A stretch of DNA of 64,000 nt from Magicicada septendecula (Eukaryota > Arthropoda > Insecta > Hemiptera > Cicadidae). The notes beneath the pieces were generated by a model. It did not search any database and was not told where the DNA came from. It saw nothing but the letters and a program-made list of their open reading frames with translations. Shown one piece after another: positions 46,380-59,303 of the stretch. Made by a program: the position numbers and the translations under genes. The first letter of the stretch is position 1, and every line of letters starts with the position of its first letter. The DNA is taken from positions 195,096,634 to 195,160,633 of the forward strand of contig CM068373.1 of assembly GCA_034769895.1 (NCBI GenBank). The letters are read 5' to 3'.

Positions 46380-48520
46380 TACTCTTGTCTTACCAATCCG
46401 TCGTCGCTCTGTAATGTAACTCACGCATACTGCGTCCGTTGCAAACGTACGAATAACCAGTATCGAAGTCTTTACCTGTTCTATGTTGTATTTTTTAACT
46501 CCCGAAAGGCGCCAAATTGTTTTTTATAAAACAATTAAAATTTTTGCAGTTAGATTATCTCCTGGATACTGTAAAGAATAATTCGAATTGCCTCGCTGAT
46601 TGGCGGGAACTCGACTTTTGCTCGTTGTTGGGACGTGTTGCCAACATAAAATTTGCGTAGAGAAACCTACTCTCCGCTAAAGCACATAACATACATAATA
46701 CTATTCAAATAAATACAAGACAGTTATTAAAGTTTCGTACTGATTTAATTTGTTCAATAATTCATTAATTTTTGAATAATAGTCATACAGTACAATAAAT
46801 GTTATTATAACAAATTTTATGCCTCGGCCGCTAATTTGTTTTCACTCAGCGGATACCAAAGGTGGCAGCGCTTCAGACTTATGAAGCTATAATGTTTATC
46901 GTTCTTATTTATACAATTTATTCTGCCAGTGAATTCTTTTGAGTACGAAAAAGGTTTATAACAAGATGTTCAAATAAAGTACACCACTTTACAATTGTGG
47001 TACTTAAATATTAATAAGGTTTATATGAAAACTCAACTTTATTGTGTTAAAGGTGTGTGTCGGTTTTATCAGTTTGACATAGGTTATATTTCTTATACAT
47101 ACAGTGTTATTAAATATGAATCATAAATCCTTGAAAGAAATTAGTGTTTAAATTTTAGAGTGAGAGTTATTTATTCAGAAAATGGTTAATTAATTTGGTT
47201 CGTAATTAGGCTAGTTATAATTTATTTTATACTTAACAACATCATGTTGTTCGTGTTATGAATCGTCAAGTGTCTTCACCAATGAATTATTTCCTTCGAT
47301 TAGTTCCAATGATATGGATGCCGTCTACTTCTGGCGTCTGTTTCTTAATTCATCCAGTTTTTATTTAAATGTAGTTTTAATTTTTGGTTATTGTCCCTTC
47401 ACGTGTTACAGGAACTATGGTGGACATCAGTTAATCAATTGGGTTTCATTTTAGTTTGATATTCTTCATTATTCTTCCTTCAAATGGTCAGCATCAATAT
47501 AGCGTCTGTTCCTCTGGGTAGTTCATAATGGAACTCCCTTTTCATAACAGTCAAAATTATAACAATGTGTTGTAGTCATGGTAACTGACTGAACTCTGAT
47601 TGGCTAAGTACATTTGAAACTATTGTTATCAATCCTGGTTTTTTGTTCAAAAGAATAAATATTTTATAATGACTATATTTACTTGGGTATAATTTCAATG
47701 GTTGAAATATTAACATAGATGTTCCTATTTTCTTTCAAAGATTAGTTTGATATCTCACAAGACTGGTCTAAGCCATGTATTAATACTTTTGTACAAAATT
47801 TATAATACTATGTTAATACATAATTTACTTATTTCTATGGTTTAATATAATTCTGACAGTTATTTTTGTTAGTTGATGGTACTTACATAATTTACCTTGT
47901 TTTGTTATTTAAATATAGTTTTCAGTTGTTTACAATTGGTTTTCTGTATTTATACAGCTATGTCATTTATAGGCCTAAACTGTTACATCTTATAATTTCT
48001 TAGTTTGTTCTATTTAAACATTATTTATTGAGCATATCTTGTCTGCTTAACTTCTTTTCGTGTTTCTTGTCTTTTGAATTATTTTGGAACTGTTTTACAA
48101 TCTATTGATGTTATTATACTTTCACAAAATTATTTCTTTTCTGATACTTTGCCTTCAATTTACATTATATTTATTATTTTGCTGCTTTGTTAAATTTATG
48201 TCATTACTAATTTTTATACCTATTCCCATTTCTCACACACCTCTTTAGCACTTAAATCTATTAATGAAACATAACATATAACTAACTCAATGGTCTGCCT
48301 ATGGTTCAGCCATGTTTCTTTTCATTGAAAATTATAATTATTATATTGCCTGTTATTACTTATAAAGGTACTGCTACTACTCTCTTTATAACTTCCTTAC
48401 TTATATAAAACATACTAACATATTACTGTAAAATTATTTCTTCTTAACTTAACTTTCTTTAAATTAAAAATTAACAATTTTGGTGAGTGTTATATCTACA
48501 CCATCTCTTATATAAAAATA
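46380..48520 (-). repeat. LARD-like LTR relic, minus strand, copy A
   Basis: T-rich on the plus strand (A-rich on minus) and without ORFs. On the minus strand the primer-like TGGCGCC (46514-46508) directly follows a hairpin (46536-46515). The interior with AACAGGTAAAG lies to the left. About 1.07 kb to the right sits the marker block GTTACCATGACTAC (47577, minus). Layout mirrors the plus-strand relic ending at 36839. Outer limits are uncertain. Confidence 0.45.
46508..46536 (-). promoter_or_regulatory. Hairpin and primer site, copy A
   Basis: Plus-strand reading: GGCGCCA 46508-46514, then AATTGTTTT, loop TTAT, AAAACAATT (46528-46536). On the minus strand the 9-bp stem touches TGGCGCCTTTCGGG. 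Confidence 0.6.
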
Positions 48521-50521
48521 ATCACCCTGGTGATTCTTATACTGATATCATATTTTTTCTATTCTTTACACTCACAATTATTCTGTGTCTTACAGTCTAA
48601 TACACTTAACTTAATTTCTCATTTATCATGTGTAATGCTAGAACGAGGTCGTACCTGTCAAAATGTATCACACTTGTTTATTTTATGTATTAGTGTGAAT
48701 GTAGTGTGTTTGCCTCACACTGGCCGTTACATAAATCGACGTCACTACTGGAGTCCGTAGCGTTGTCAATGTTCCCAGTACAACCTACCTGTTAATTCAT
48801 AGGGATTGCTATTCCCGGGTGGCGCCAAATTGTTTTTGTTAAAACAATTAAAATATTTAATTTCTAAGATAATACGTGATATTAGCATGGACAGCTGTGG
48901 CGTTCGAATTGTTCCCGCTGCTAGTCAGGTTGTCAACTCGTCCACTCGTGACGAGCGCTAGTTGGCTGTTGCTTAAAACTTCGCTAACACACATATATTC
49001 TACAAAATCCTATGAAATAACAAGATAGTAATGATCTGTACTATATTTTTTAATACAAATTGGGTCATCAATAAATATGACAAATGAATTACAAACAAAT
49101 TTATAACATTGGCTCCGGCGTAGAGCTTGAAACACAAAATATCTCAGAGTTGGCAAAATTGATTTCAAAAACATTAGCGTTGCCTAGACGGCATCCGTCA
49201 TTTTTAATAAATTACAATGTTTAAAATCTGGAGTTCTTTTGATCATGAAATAAGACATAAACGTTGGTTACATTAAAAAAGTACACTACCATACCTTATA
49301 CGTACTTAGAAGTTATAATGTGTTTATACAATTTGTTCGGTAGTGTCGTATTTCTGTTACAAAAATTGTGTTCTCAAATAAGGTTATAAAAATGTTTTTT
49401 ATGTAAGTAAATTATGCCTTTACCTTTGAAAGAAAATACTACTTTTTAAATAGTGAGAAATTTTATCATTTGAAAATAATTTAAGTAATTTGGGGTTTTG
49501 GGAATAAGGAATTTATTCGGTACTTATCAGTTCATCTCACGTTGAAACGTCGTCATCAGGATAGTCGTATATTCTTCGAATTTGGGCTGGTTTTAAACTT
49601 CCAACATCTTCTTCAATCTGGTCTGGGTTTTTTCTTTAATTAATTTAGTTAATCTGGTTCCTGGACATCATGTATTCTTTATAGATCGACGTCTATTCAT
49701 TTTGGGGTCATCTTGGATCACTGATTCGACTTTTTATAACTGTTTAAATCAAAATTTTAATCGTTCCAATTTTTCGCGTCGCTTACCCACGCTTCGTTTT
49801 TCAGAGTCTATATAATTTAACGGAAAATAAGCCCTCAAACGTCTCGTTGTCATAGTAACCATAATTCGATGATTGGTTAATTGCTCCTTTAGGACATTGT
49901 TAAAATATTTGAATTTTTATTCAAATTTATTAAGTATTTTCCTAATGATTTTATTCCTTTATAATTCCTTTGGGATAATAAATGACATCACTATTATCTT
50001 TCTTTCCTTTCAAAGTTTACAATGATACCTCATAAGGTCATATTCTGTTATACATTAACTATAGTCTAATTATTTGACATTTAATAAATAACATATCTTT
50101 CTTATATTAAATTATTACAATAATATTTCTGTGTTAAAATAATTGATATATAATTACTGTCCATTCACTGGTCTTAGATTAGTAAGATTTCTTGTGAAAT
50201 TGATACAATTTACATTTGAATGTCTTTGGCAGTTAAATGTCTTCATAGTCAAAATCAGCCATGATTGTTTTTTAGTGTATTTACTTTTTAAATTACATTC
50301 TGAATTCAGCCTGATGGGCTTCACTTATTTGTTTGAGTTTTAACTACTATTCAACATACATTTTCATCATTACTCTTCATTTAAAATATCATAATTAGGT
50401 TTATGGACTGTAGGTTCCTTTCAGCCATATTCCTCCTTTAACATTGAACCAACTATTCTTTACAAGTCATTAGTTATTACTAGTACTAACATTGATTTCC
50501 TTCTTGAGTTACAAACTAAAG
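48521..50521 (-). repeat. LARD-like LTR relic, minus strand, copy B
   Basis: Same layout as copy A: primer-like TGGCGCCACCCGGGAA on minus at 48827-48812, hairpin at 48849-48828, interior to the left with AACAGGTAGG and GACAGGTACG, marker block near 49850. The interior matches the plus-strand copy after 36840 (both have CAACGCTACGGAC). Copies A and B are in tandem, so this may be LTR, short interior, LTR, interior. Confidence 0.45.
48821..48849 (-). promoter_or_regulatory. Hairpin and primer site, copy B
   Basis: Plus-strand reading: GGCGCCA 48821-48827, AATTGTTTT 48828-48836, loop TGTT, AAAACAATT 48841-48849. Stem 9 bp, loop 4 bases, as in the other two copies. Confidence 0.6.
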
Positions 50522-50532
50522 TGATAGACATT

Positions 50533-52715
50533 AACTAAATATCACTATAATATTGACGACTCGGAACACAAAGTTTTTTATAAGTAAAAACGTAAAGTTT
50601 TACCTTACAGCCTAAACCGGCTTTCACCTATAGAAGGCTTCATCAGAGGCTGTCGTTAGTAGCGCTGCTCGTCTTGTTGTTGGCGACGAGAAAGTGTTTC
50701 GAAAGATTGAAGCTGTGTGTGTGTGGTGAGATGTGTTCGAATAATGCGTGCGATTTGAATTGTGTCTGTTCGTTTAGGATGTCGTTTTTATTTGTTTTTG
50801 TGTGTTTGTATATTTCTAATTGTTCTAGAGTGTCTAGTTTTCGGCCTTTTGTGTGTACGTGTAGTATGTTCATGTTATTGTCGATGTTTTTATATGTGTG
50901 GTTTGCTTCAATGAGGTGGTTTGCGAAGGTAGATTCTGTAGTGGTGTGGAGTGCTTTTGTGTGTTCAATGTATCTCTGTTTGAAGCTACGTCCTGTCTGG
51001 CCTATGTAGAATTTACTGCAATTTGAACAATTTAGTTTATATACACCGGGTAGATCGAATTTGTTTTGTGCTTTGGGCATGCGTTTTGATAGTGTGTGTT
51101 CTGTTTTGTTAGTAGTTTTGTAAGCGATTCTGTATCCTGCTTTTTTGAATTTGTGGGCAATTTTTTCTGTTTGTTTGTTGATGTATGTTAGTGTTATGAA
51201 TTTGTTGTTTTCTGTCTTTGTCTGTTGTTTGTTTTGTGTTTTGTGTAGGAGTTTACTGACTATTGTTCTGTCATAACCGTTAGATTCTGCTAGATATTTT
51301 ATCGTGTTTAGTTCGTCTTTGTAGTCTATTCCATCTAAGGGGATGTTGTTAAGTCTATGTATCATGGTTCTAAAAGCAGCTAGTTTGTGTTGTATTGGGT
51401 GATTGGAGGTGTTGTGTATTAGTGTGTCAGTTGTAGTTGGTTTTCTGTATATACTGAATTTGTGCCTGTGTTCTAGTTTTGTGATGGAGAGGTCTAAGAA
51501 GTTTATGGTATTGTTGTGTTCGTATTCGGCAGTGAAGGTTATGTTTTTATGTATTTTGTTTATGTGCGTTAGTAACTGTTCACATTGTCTTTTGTTTCCC
51601 CTGTATAGTATTAGAATGTCATCAACGTATCTGTGCCAATATAGTATTTTATGTGAGTGTCTGTCATTGTTTGTGAGTATTTTTGTTTTTTCTAAGTGTT
51701 GGAGGAAGACTTCTGCTAGAATGCTGGATATGGGGGAGCCCATGGGTAGGCCATCGTTCTGTGTGTAGTATTTATTGTTATAAGTAAAGTAGTTTTGTTT
51801 TGTGATAATGTTCAGAGTTTCTGTTATTTCATTGATAAGTTCGTCTGGTGTGTTGTTCTGTTTGAGTTTGTTTTGTAGGATGGTGATTGTTTCAGAGATG
51901 GGGATGTTTGTGTACAGGTTTTTAATGTCAAAGGAGGCTAATGTGGTGTTATGGGGGATGTGTATGTCTTTTATTTTTGTTACTAGGTCAGTGTTGTTTT
52001 TTACTGCAATGTTGTTGTTTATTTGTGTGTGTTGTCTAATAATTTTGTCTAGATATTTTGCCAGTTTGTGTGCAGGGGCATTACGGTAGTTGATAATGGG
52101 GCGGATCGGAATGTCTTCTTTATGGATTTTGGGAAGCGCTTGGAGTGTAGGTGCTGATGGTCGGATTTGTTTCATGTAGGGCTTTTGTTTATGTGTCATA
52201 ATGTGTTTGGCTTTGTTGACTATTTGTTTTACTGAGTTTTGGTATCTGTCGGTGGGGTCGTGTTTTAGTTCTGTGATGTTGTTCTGTTCTATGAAGTCTT
52301 GTACTTTTTTGTGTAGGTTGTCTGTGGGGATAATTACAGTCGTGTTGCCTTTGTCAGCTTTTACAAATGTGATGTTGTGTTTGTGTGCCTTTTCCCTCAG
52401 TTTGATGGCTGTGTGTATTTCTGAGTTGTGGTTGTTGTTGTCTGGTGTCTTATGTACTCCTATTGTGTTGTTTATATTATGTCTTAATGTGGCTTGATGT
52501 TCTGGTGCTGTGTTTTGTATATTTGTTTCTGTGTCAATTATGAGCTTTGTTAGTGTTTGGTTGTTATGTTTGTAATGTATGTTATGTTTTAGGCTTTTAT
52601 CAAGGAGTGTTTGTTCGTTTTTTGTGAGTGTGACGTTCGTGAGGTTTACTGTACGTGGGTAGAATTTGTGCGAGGATATGATAGGGTAGGTTATGATATG
52701 GGTAGAATTTTGGTA
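50533..52715 (-). mobile_element. Penelope-like element, slightly 5'-truncated
   Basis: A 2.18-kb insertion flanked by the 11-bp duplication TGATAGACATT (50522-50532, 52716-52726). The 3' end on minus reads GTGTTCCGAGTCGTCAATAT and ends ATATTTAGTT, as in three other copies. The coding frame is open from the 5' junction, without an ATG near it, to its stop at 50643, so the copy lost its 5' end on insertion but is otherwise fresh. It lies antisense inside the presumed GOT1 intron. Confidence 0.88.
50643..52715 (-). CDS. PLE reverse transcriptase with GIY-YIG endonuclease
   Basis: About 690 codons open, 5'-partial; the first ATG is at 52199. Order on the minus strand: N-terminal helical part; FVKADKGNTTVII (PLE-specific DKG block); LQALPKIHKEDIPIRPI; catalytic SFDIKNLYTNIP (first Asp); NDGLPMGSPIS; WHRYVDDILIL (catalytic YVDD); a basic connector; then the endonuclease with LPGVYKLNCSNC, FYIGQTGRSFKQRYIEH (GIY-YIG with its zinc-binding Cys/His) and FANHLIEANH; and a polar tail. 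PLE RTs are related to telomerase; they nick DNA with GIY-YIG and prime reverse transcription at the nick. No internal stop or frameshift, so the domains could be functional if expressed, but the start is missing. Confidence 0.9.
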   Translation of the reverse strand, partial: YQNSTHIITYPIISSHKFYPRTVNLTNVTLTKNEQTLLDKSLKHNIHYKHNNQTLTKLIIDTETNIQNTAPEHQATLRHNINNTIGVHKTPDNNNHNSEIHTAIKLREKAHKHNITFVKADKGNTTVIIPTDNLHKKVQDFIEQNNITELKHDPTDRYQNSVKQIVNKAKHIMTHKQKPYMKQIRPSAPTLQALPKIHKEDIPIRPIINYRNAPAHKLAKYLDKIIRQHTQINNNIAVKNNTDLVTKIKDIHIPHNTTLASFDIKNLYTNIPISETITILQNKLKQNNTPDELINEITETLNIITKQNYFTYNNKYYTQNDGLPMGSPISSILAEVFLQHLEKTKILTNNDRHSHKILYWHRYVDDILILYRGNKRQCEQLLTHINKIHKNITFTAEYEHNNTINFLDLSITKLEHRHKFSIYRKPTTTDTLIHNTSNHPIQHKLAAFRTMIHRLNNIPLDGIDYKDELNTIKYLAESNGYDRTIVSKLLHKTQNKQQTKTENNKFITLTYINKQTEKIAHKFKKAGYRIAYKTTNKTEHTLSKRMPKAQNKFDLPGVYKLNCSNCSKFYIGQTGRSFKQRYIEHTKALHTTTESTFANHLIEANHTYKNIDNNMNILHVHTKGRKLDTLEQLEIYKHTKTNKNDILNEQTQFKSHALFEHISPHTHSFNLSKHFLVANNKTSSATNDSL

Positions 52716-52726
52716 TGATAGACATT

Positions 52727-53369
52727 GTCACTTTTCATAAAATTATGAAGGTTAATTCCCCTTTCAACATGGGGTGTTGTATTCTTTGCAATCTTAATTT
52801 TAATAACAAAACTTTATAATTCTATTCTATCATACCATGTTAACACAAGTTATTTGTCTGGGCTTTCTCCCTGAATAGTATCACAAGCTTCCTTAATATT
52901 AATTTTGACTACTATTTCTAATTACTCCTAGATATATTACTATTTATATCACTCCAATCATTGGTTGTTTATCAATGTTTCACAGAGTGTCTGCTTACTT
53001 ATCATTCTATTTTGAATGTTTCACATACACTTTCACTACTTTTTAGGGTATTTACACTTCACTAAAGCACTTCACTTTGGTTCACTGTTTTGTAATTAGT
53101 GTTATTTAATGGGTAATCCCTATACTTTACCATTTCTCACTATTTTGTTTTAGTATGACATTTACTATTAACAATATTAGGTTAGTTGTGTTTTGTTAAA
53201 TCTAACCTTTCTGACTGGGTTAGTGTACTTTTCCTATATCATTATATTTTACAATTGTATTGTCTTTAAAATGGGTACATAGGTTAAGTTAATGATAATA
53301 ATAACATTGGTTTCATTAATAGATAATTATTCAAGGTTTATTGACCGTATTCTATCTTTAAGTATACAT
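52727..53369. other. Unassigned AT-rich sequence
   Basis: T-rich sequence between the PLE and the satellite-like array. No ORF or element recognised. It may continue the LARD-like relic interrupted by the PLE. Confidence 0.35.
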
Positions 53370-53458
53370 ATCCTTAAGGAACATGGAAGTATGGTGATGG
53401 CAAAAAAAATCGTGTTCGAGATTATTGCAGATTCTGATTATACTACACTCAACACATG

Positions 53459-55870
53459 AAATATCGGTATGGAGAACCATACATGACTTCCATATTCTAA
53501 GATTTATATTTAAAATCATTTTCAGCCAAACAGCCAGGCTGTGTCTTACCTGCCTTTTTATTGCTGTATTAAATGAAAAATATTATATTACATTAAAATG
53601 AAAAAATTATAATTTTATTGCCTGGCAACAAAATTATTTTATTTTTAACAATTACCATTGTTTCAAAAAGTTTAAATAAATTTTCAAGTACTTTACTCTT
53701 GTTAAAACGTAAAAGGTTGCAGGTAAACTACCCCTTCCCCTTAACCGATCTTCACCAAAATCGAAAGTCATTGAGACCTCTACAATTCAGGGACGTATGC
53801 AAAAAATTATTTGATTCTGTTTGAATTTGCGGCTGTTATCGTTTGCCATAGAAAATACGCTTGATAAAAAAACGTTGCAGGTAAACTACCCCTTCCCCTT
53901 AACCGATCTTCACCAAAAACAATAGGTCTTGAGTACTCTACAAATCAGGACTGTATGCAAAACATTATTTGATTCTGTTTGAATTTGCGGCTGTTATCGT
54001 TTGCCATAGAAAATACCCTTGTTAAAAAACCGTTGCAGGTAAACTACCCCTTTCCCTCAACCGAACTTCACCAAAAACAATAGGTCTTGAGAACTCTACA
54101 ATTTAGGGCTGTATGCAAATAATCTTTTGATTCTGTTTGAATTTGCGGCTGTTATCGTTTGCCATAGGAAATACCCTTGTTAAAACATAAAACGTTACAG
54201 GTAAACTACCCCTTTCCCTTAACCGATCTTCACCAAAATCAACAGATCTTGAGACCTCTACAATTCAGGGCTGTATGCGAAACATTATTTGATTCTGTAT
54301 GAATTTGCGGCTGTTATCGTTTGCCAAACAAACAAAATTACCCTTGCTAAAAAAAAACCGTTGCAGGTAAACTACCCCTTTCCCTCAACCGATCTTCACC
54401 AAAAACAATAGGTCGCGAGTACTCTGCAAATCAGGGCTGCATGTAAAAAATTATTTGATTCTGTTTGAATTTGCGGCAGTTATCGTTTGCCATAGAAAAA
54501 AAAATCTACAGACACACAGACAGACAGACACACAGACAGACAGACAGACAGACACACACACACACACAGACACTTTTCGGAAAACGACTTTTTTTCATGT
54601 TTTGAGTGTAGTAGAATCAGAATCTGCAATAATCTCGAACACGATTTTTTTTGCCATCACCATACTTCCATTCCTTAAGGAGTATGGAAGTAAAAATATC
54701 GGTATGGAGAACCATACATGACTTCCATATTCTAAGATTTATATTTAAATCTTAATATCGCCTGCCAAGCGCGATATATTTTCTCTTATACATGATTTAC
54801 ATCAAAATGAAAAAATTTTAATTTTATTGCCTGGCAACAAAATTATTTTATTTTTAACAATTACCATTGTTTGAAAAAGTTTAAATAAATTTTCAAGTAC
54901 TTTACTCTTGTTAAAACGTAAAAGGTTGCAGGTAAACTATCCCTTCCCCTTAACCGATCTTCACCAAAATCGAAAGTCCTTGAGACCTCTACAATTCAGG
55001 GACGTATGCAAAAAATTATTTGATTCTGTTTGAATTTGCGGCAGTTATCGTTTGCCATATAAAATACGCTTGATAAAAAAATGTTGCAGGTAAACTACCC
55101 CTTCCCCTTAACCGATCTTCACCAAAAACAATAGGTCTTGAGTACTCTACAAATTAGGGCTGTATGCACAACATTATTTGATTCTGTTTGAATTTGGGGC
55201 TGTTCTCGTTTGCCATAGAAAATACCCTTGTTAAAAAAATGTTGCAGGTAAACTACCCCTTCCCCTCAACCGATCTTCACCAAAAACAATAGGTCTTGAG
55301 AACTCTACAATTTAGGGCTGTATGCAAATACTCGTTTGATTCTGTTTGAATTTGCGGCTGTTATCGTTTGCCATAGGAAATACCCTTGTTAAGACATAAA
55401 ACGTTACAGGTAAACTACCCCTTTCCCTTAACCGATCTTCACCAAAAACAATAGGTCTTGAGAACTCTACAATTCAGGGCTGTATACGAAACATTATTTA
55501 ATTCTGTTTGAATTTGCGGCTGTTATCGTTTGCCAAAAAAAAATTTCCCTTGATAAAAAAAAACCGTTGCTAGTAAACTACCCCTTTCCCTCAACCGATC
55601 TTCACCAAAAACAATAGGTCGCGAGTACTCTACAAATCAGGGCTGTATGCAAAAAATTATTTGATTCTGTTTGAATTTGCGGCAGTTATCGTTTGCCATA
55701 GAAAAAAAATCTACAGACAGACAGACACACAGACAGACACACACACAGACACTTTTCGGAAAACGACTTTTTTTCATGTTTTGAGTGTAGTAGAATCAGA
55801 ATCTGCAATAATCTCGAACACGATTTTTTTTGCCATCACCATACTTCCATTCCTTAAGGAATATGGAAGT
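53459..55870 (-). repeat. Array left half: two minus-oriented units
   Basis: Two units, 53459-54690 and 54691-55870, each right end, five monomers, microsatellite (54506-54572; 55716-55752), left end. They mirror the plus-oriented units to the right of about 55900, making a long inverted duplication with its centre in the 55871-55927 linker, which itself contains stray GTGTCTGT repeat. Confidence 0.75.
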
Positions 55871-55927
55871 AAAAGTAGTTTTCCGAAAAGTGTCTGTGTA
55901 TGTGTCTGTCTGTGTGTAGATTTTTTT

Positions 55928-58900
55928 ACTTCCATATTCCTTAAGGAATGGAAGTATGGTGATGGCAAAAAAAATCGTGTTCGAGATTATTGCAGATTCT
56001 GATTCTACTACACTCAAAACATGAAAAAAAGTCGTTTTCCGAAAAGTGTCTGTGTGTCTGTCTGTCTGTCTGTAGATTTTTTTTCTATGGCAAACGATAA
56101 CTGCCGCAAATTCAAACAGAATCAAATAATTTTTTGCATACAGCCCGGTTTTGCAGAGTTCTCGCGACCTATTGTTTTTGGTGAAGATCGGTTGAGGGAA
56201 AGGGGTAGTTTACCTGCAACGGTTTTTTTTTAGCAAGGGAAATTTTGTTTGTTTGGCAAACGATAACAGCCGCAAATTCAAACAGAATCAAATAATGTTT
56301 CGCATACAGCCCTGAATTGTAGAGTTCTCAAGACCTATTGTTTTTGGTGAAGATCGGTTAAGGGAAAGGGGTAGTTTACCTGTAACGTTTTATGTTTTAA
56401 CAAGGGTATTTCCTATGGCAAACGATAACAGCCGCAAATTCAAACAGAATCAAATAATGTTTCGCATACAGCCCTAAATTGTAGAGTTCTCAAGACCTTT
56501 TGTTTTTGGTGAAGATCGGTTAAGGGAAAGGGGTAGTTTACCTACAACGTTTTTTTAACAAGGGTATTTTCTATGGCAAACGATAACAGCCGCAAATTCA
56601 AACAGAATCAAATAATTTTCTGCATACAGCCCTGATTTGTAGAGTACTCAAGACCTATTGTTTTTGGTGAAGATCGGTTGAGGGGAAGGGGTAGTTTACC
56701 AGCAACGTTTTTTATCATGCGTATTACTTCCATATTCCTTAAGGAATGGAAGTATGGTGATGGCAAAAAAAATCGTGTTCGAGATTATTGCAGATTCTTA
56801 TTCTACTACACTCAAAACATGAAAAAAAGTCGTTTTCCGAAAAGTGTCTGTGTGTCTGTCTGTGTGTCTGTCTGTCTGTGTGTCTGTCTGTCTGTCTGTC
56901 TGTAGATTTTTTTTCTATGGCAAACGATAACTGCCGCAAATTCAAACAGAATCAAATAATTTTTTGCATACAGCCCGGTTTTGCAGAGTTCTCGCGACCT
57001 ATTGTTTTTGGTGAAGATCGGTTGAGGGAAAGGGGTAGTTTACCTGCAACGGTTTTTTTTTAGCAAGGGTAATTTTGTTTGTTTGGCAAACGATAACAGC
57101 CGCAAATTCAAACAGAATCAAATAATGTTTCGCATACAGCCCTGAATTGTAGAGTTCTCAAGACCTATTGTTTTTGGTGAAGATCGGTTAAGGGAAAGGG
57201 GTAGTTTACCTGTAACGTTTTATGTTTTAACAAGGGTATTTCCTATGGCAAACGATAACAGCCGCAAATTCAAACAGAATGAAAAGATTATTTGCATACA
57301 GCCCTAAATTGTAGAGTTCTCAATACCTTTTGTTTTTGGTGAAGATCGGTTAAGGGAAAGGGGTAGTTTACCTACAACGTTTTTTTAACAAGGGTATTTT
57401 CTATGGCAAACGATAACAGCCGCAAATTCAAACAGAATCAAATAATTTTCTGCATACAGCCCTGATTTGTAGAGTACTCAAGACCTATTGTTTTTGGTGA
57501 AGATCGGTTGAGGGGAAGGGGTAGTTTACCAGCAACGTTTTTTATCATGCGTATTTTCTATGGCAAACGACAACTGCCGCAAATTCAAACAGAATCAAAT
57601 AATTTTTTGCATACAGCCCTGGTTTGTAGAGTACTCGCGACCTATTGTTTTTGGTGAAGATCGGTTGAGGGGAAGGGGTAGTTTACCTGCTACGGTTTTT
57701 TTTATCAAGGGAAATTTTTTTTTTTTGGCAAACGATAGCCGCAAATTCAAACAGAATCAAATAATGTTTCGCATACAGCCCTGAATTGTAGATTTCTCAA
57801 GACCTATTGTTTTTGGTGAAGATCGGTTGAGGGAAAGGGGTAGTTTACCTGCAACGTTTTTTTAACAAGGGTATTTTCTATGGCAAACGATAACAGCCGC
57901 AAATTCAAACAGAATCAAATAATGTTTTGCATACAGTCCTGATTTGTAGAGTACTCAAGACCTATTGTTTTTGGTGAAGATCGGTTAAGGGGAAGGGGTA
58001 GTTTACCTGCAACGTTTTTTTATCAAGCGTATTTTCTATGGCAAACGATAACAGCCGCAAATTCAAACAGAATCAAATAATTTTTTGCATACGTCCCTGA
58101 ATTGTAGAGGTCTCAATGACTTTCGATTTTGGTGAAGATCGGTTAAGGGGAAGGGGTAGTTTACCTGCAACCTTATACGTTTTAACAAGAGTAAAGTACT
58201 TGAAAATTTATTTAAACTTGTTGAAACAATGGTAATTGTTAAAAATAAAATAATTTTGTTGCCAGGCAATAAAATTATAATTTTTTCATTTTAATGTAAT
58301 ATAATATTTTTCATTTAATACAGCAATAAAAAGGCAGGTAAGACACAGCCTGGCTGTTTGGCTGAAAATGATTTTAAATATAAATCTTAGAATATGGAAG
58401 TCATGTATGGTTCTCCATACCGATATTTTTCTATGGCAAACGACAACTGCCGCAAATTCAAACAGAATCAAATACTTTTTTGCATACAGCCCTGATTTGT
58501 AGAGTACTCGCGACCTATTGTTTTTGGTGAAGATCGGTTGAGGGGAAGGGGTAGTTTACCTGCAACGGTTTTTTTTATCAAGGGAAATTTTTTTTTTTGG
58601 CAAACGATAACAGCCGCAAATTCAAACAGAATCAAATAATGTTTCGCATACAGCCCTGAATTGTAGATTTCTCAAGACCTATTGTTTTTGGTGAAGATCG
58701 GTTGATGGAAAGGGGTAGTTTACCTGCAACGTTTTTTTAACTAGGGTATTTTCTATGGCAAACGATAACAGCCGCAAATTCAAACAGAATCAAATAATGT
58801 TTTGCATACAGTCCTGATTTGTAGAGTACTCAAGACCTATTGTTTTTGGTGAAGATCGGTTAAGGGGAAGGGGTAGTTTACCTGCAACGTTTTTTTATCA

Positions 58901-59303
58901 AGCGTATTTTCTATGGCAAACGATAACAGCCGCAAATTCAAACAGAATCAAATAATTTTTTGCATACGTCCCTGAATTGTAGAGGTCTCAATGACTTTCG
59001 ATTTTGGTGAAGATCGGTTAAGGGGAAGGGGTAGTTTACCTGCAACCTTATACGTTTTAACAAGAGTAAAGTACTTGAAAATTTATTTAAACTTTTTGAA
59101 ACAATGGTAATTGTTAAAAATAAAATAATTTTGTTGCCAGGCAATAAAATTATAATTTTTTCATTTTAATGTAATATAATATTTTTCATTTAATACAGCA
59201 ATAAAAAGGCAGGTAAGACACAGCCTGGCTGTTTGGCTGAAAATGATTTTAAATATAAATCTTAGAATATGGAAGTCATGTATGGTTCTCCATACCGATA
59301 TTT
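55928..59303 (+). repeat. Array centre: tandem duplications of plus units
   Basis: Left ends occur at 55928 and 56727, about 800 bp apart, with closely matching content. The segment about 57557-58433 is repeated at about 58434-59310 (period close to 877 bp, including a right end each time). These higher-order copies are more alike than single monomers are, so block duplication is recent. Confidence 0.7.

Noticed and set aside
50674-52497. Plus-strand frames opposite the PLE
   Set aside because: Cys/Val-rich shadows of the A-rich PLE coding strand.
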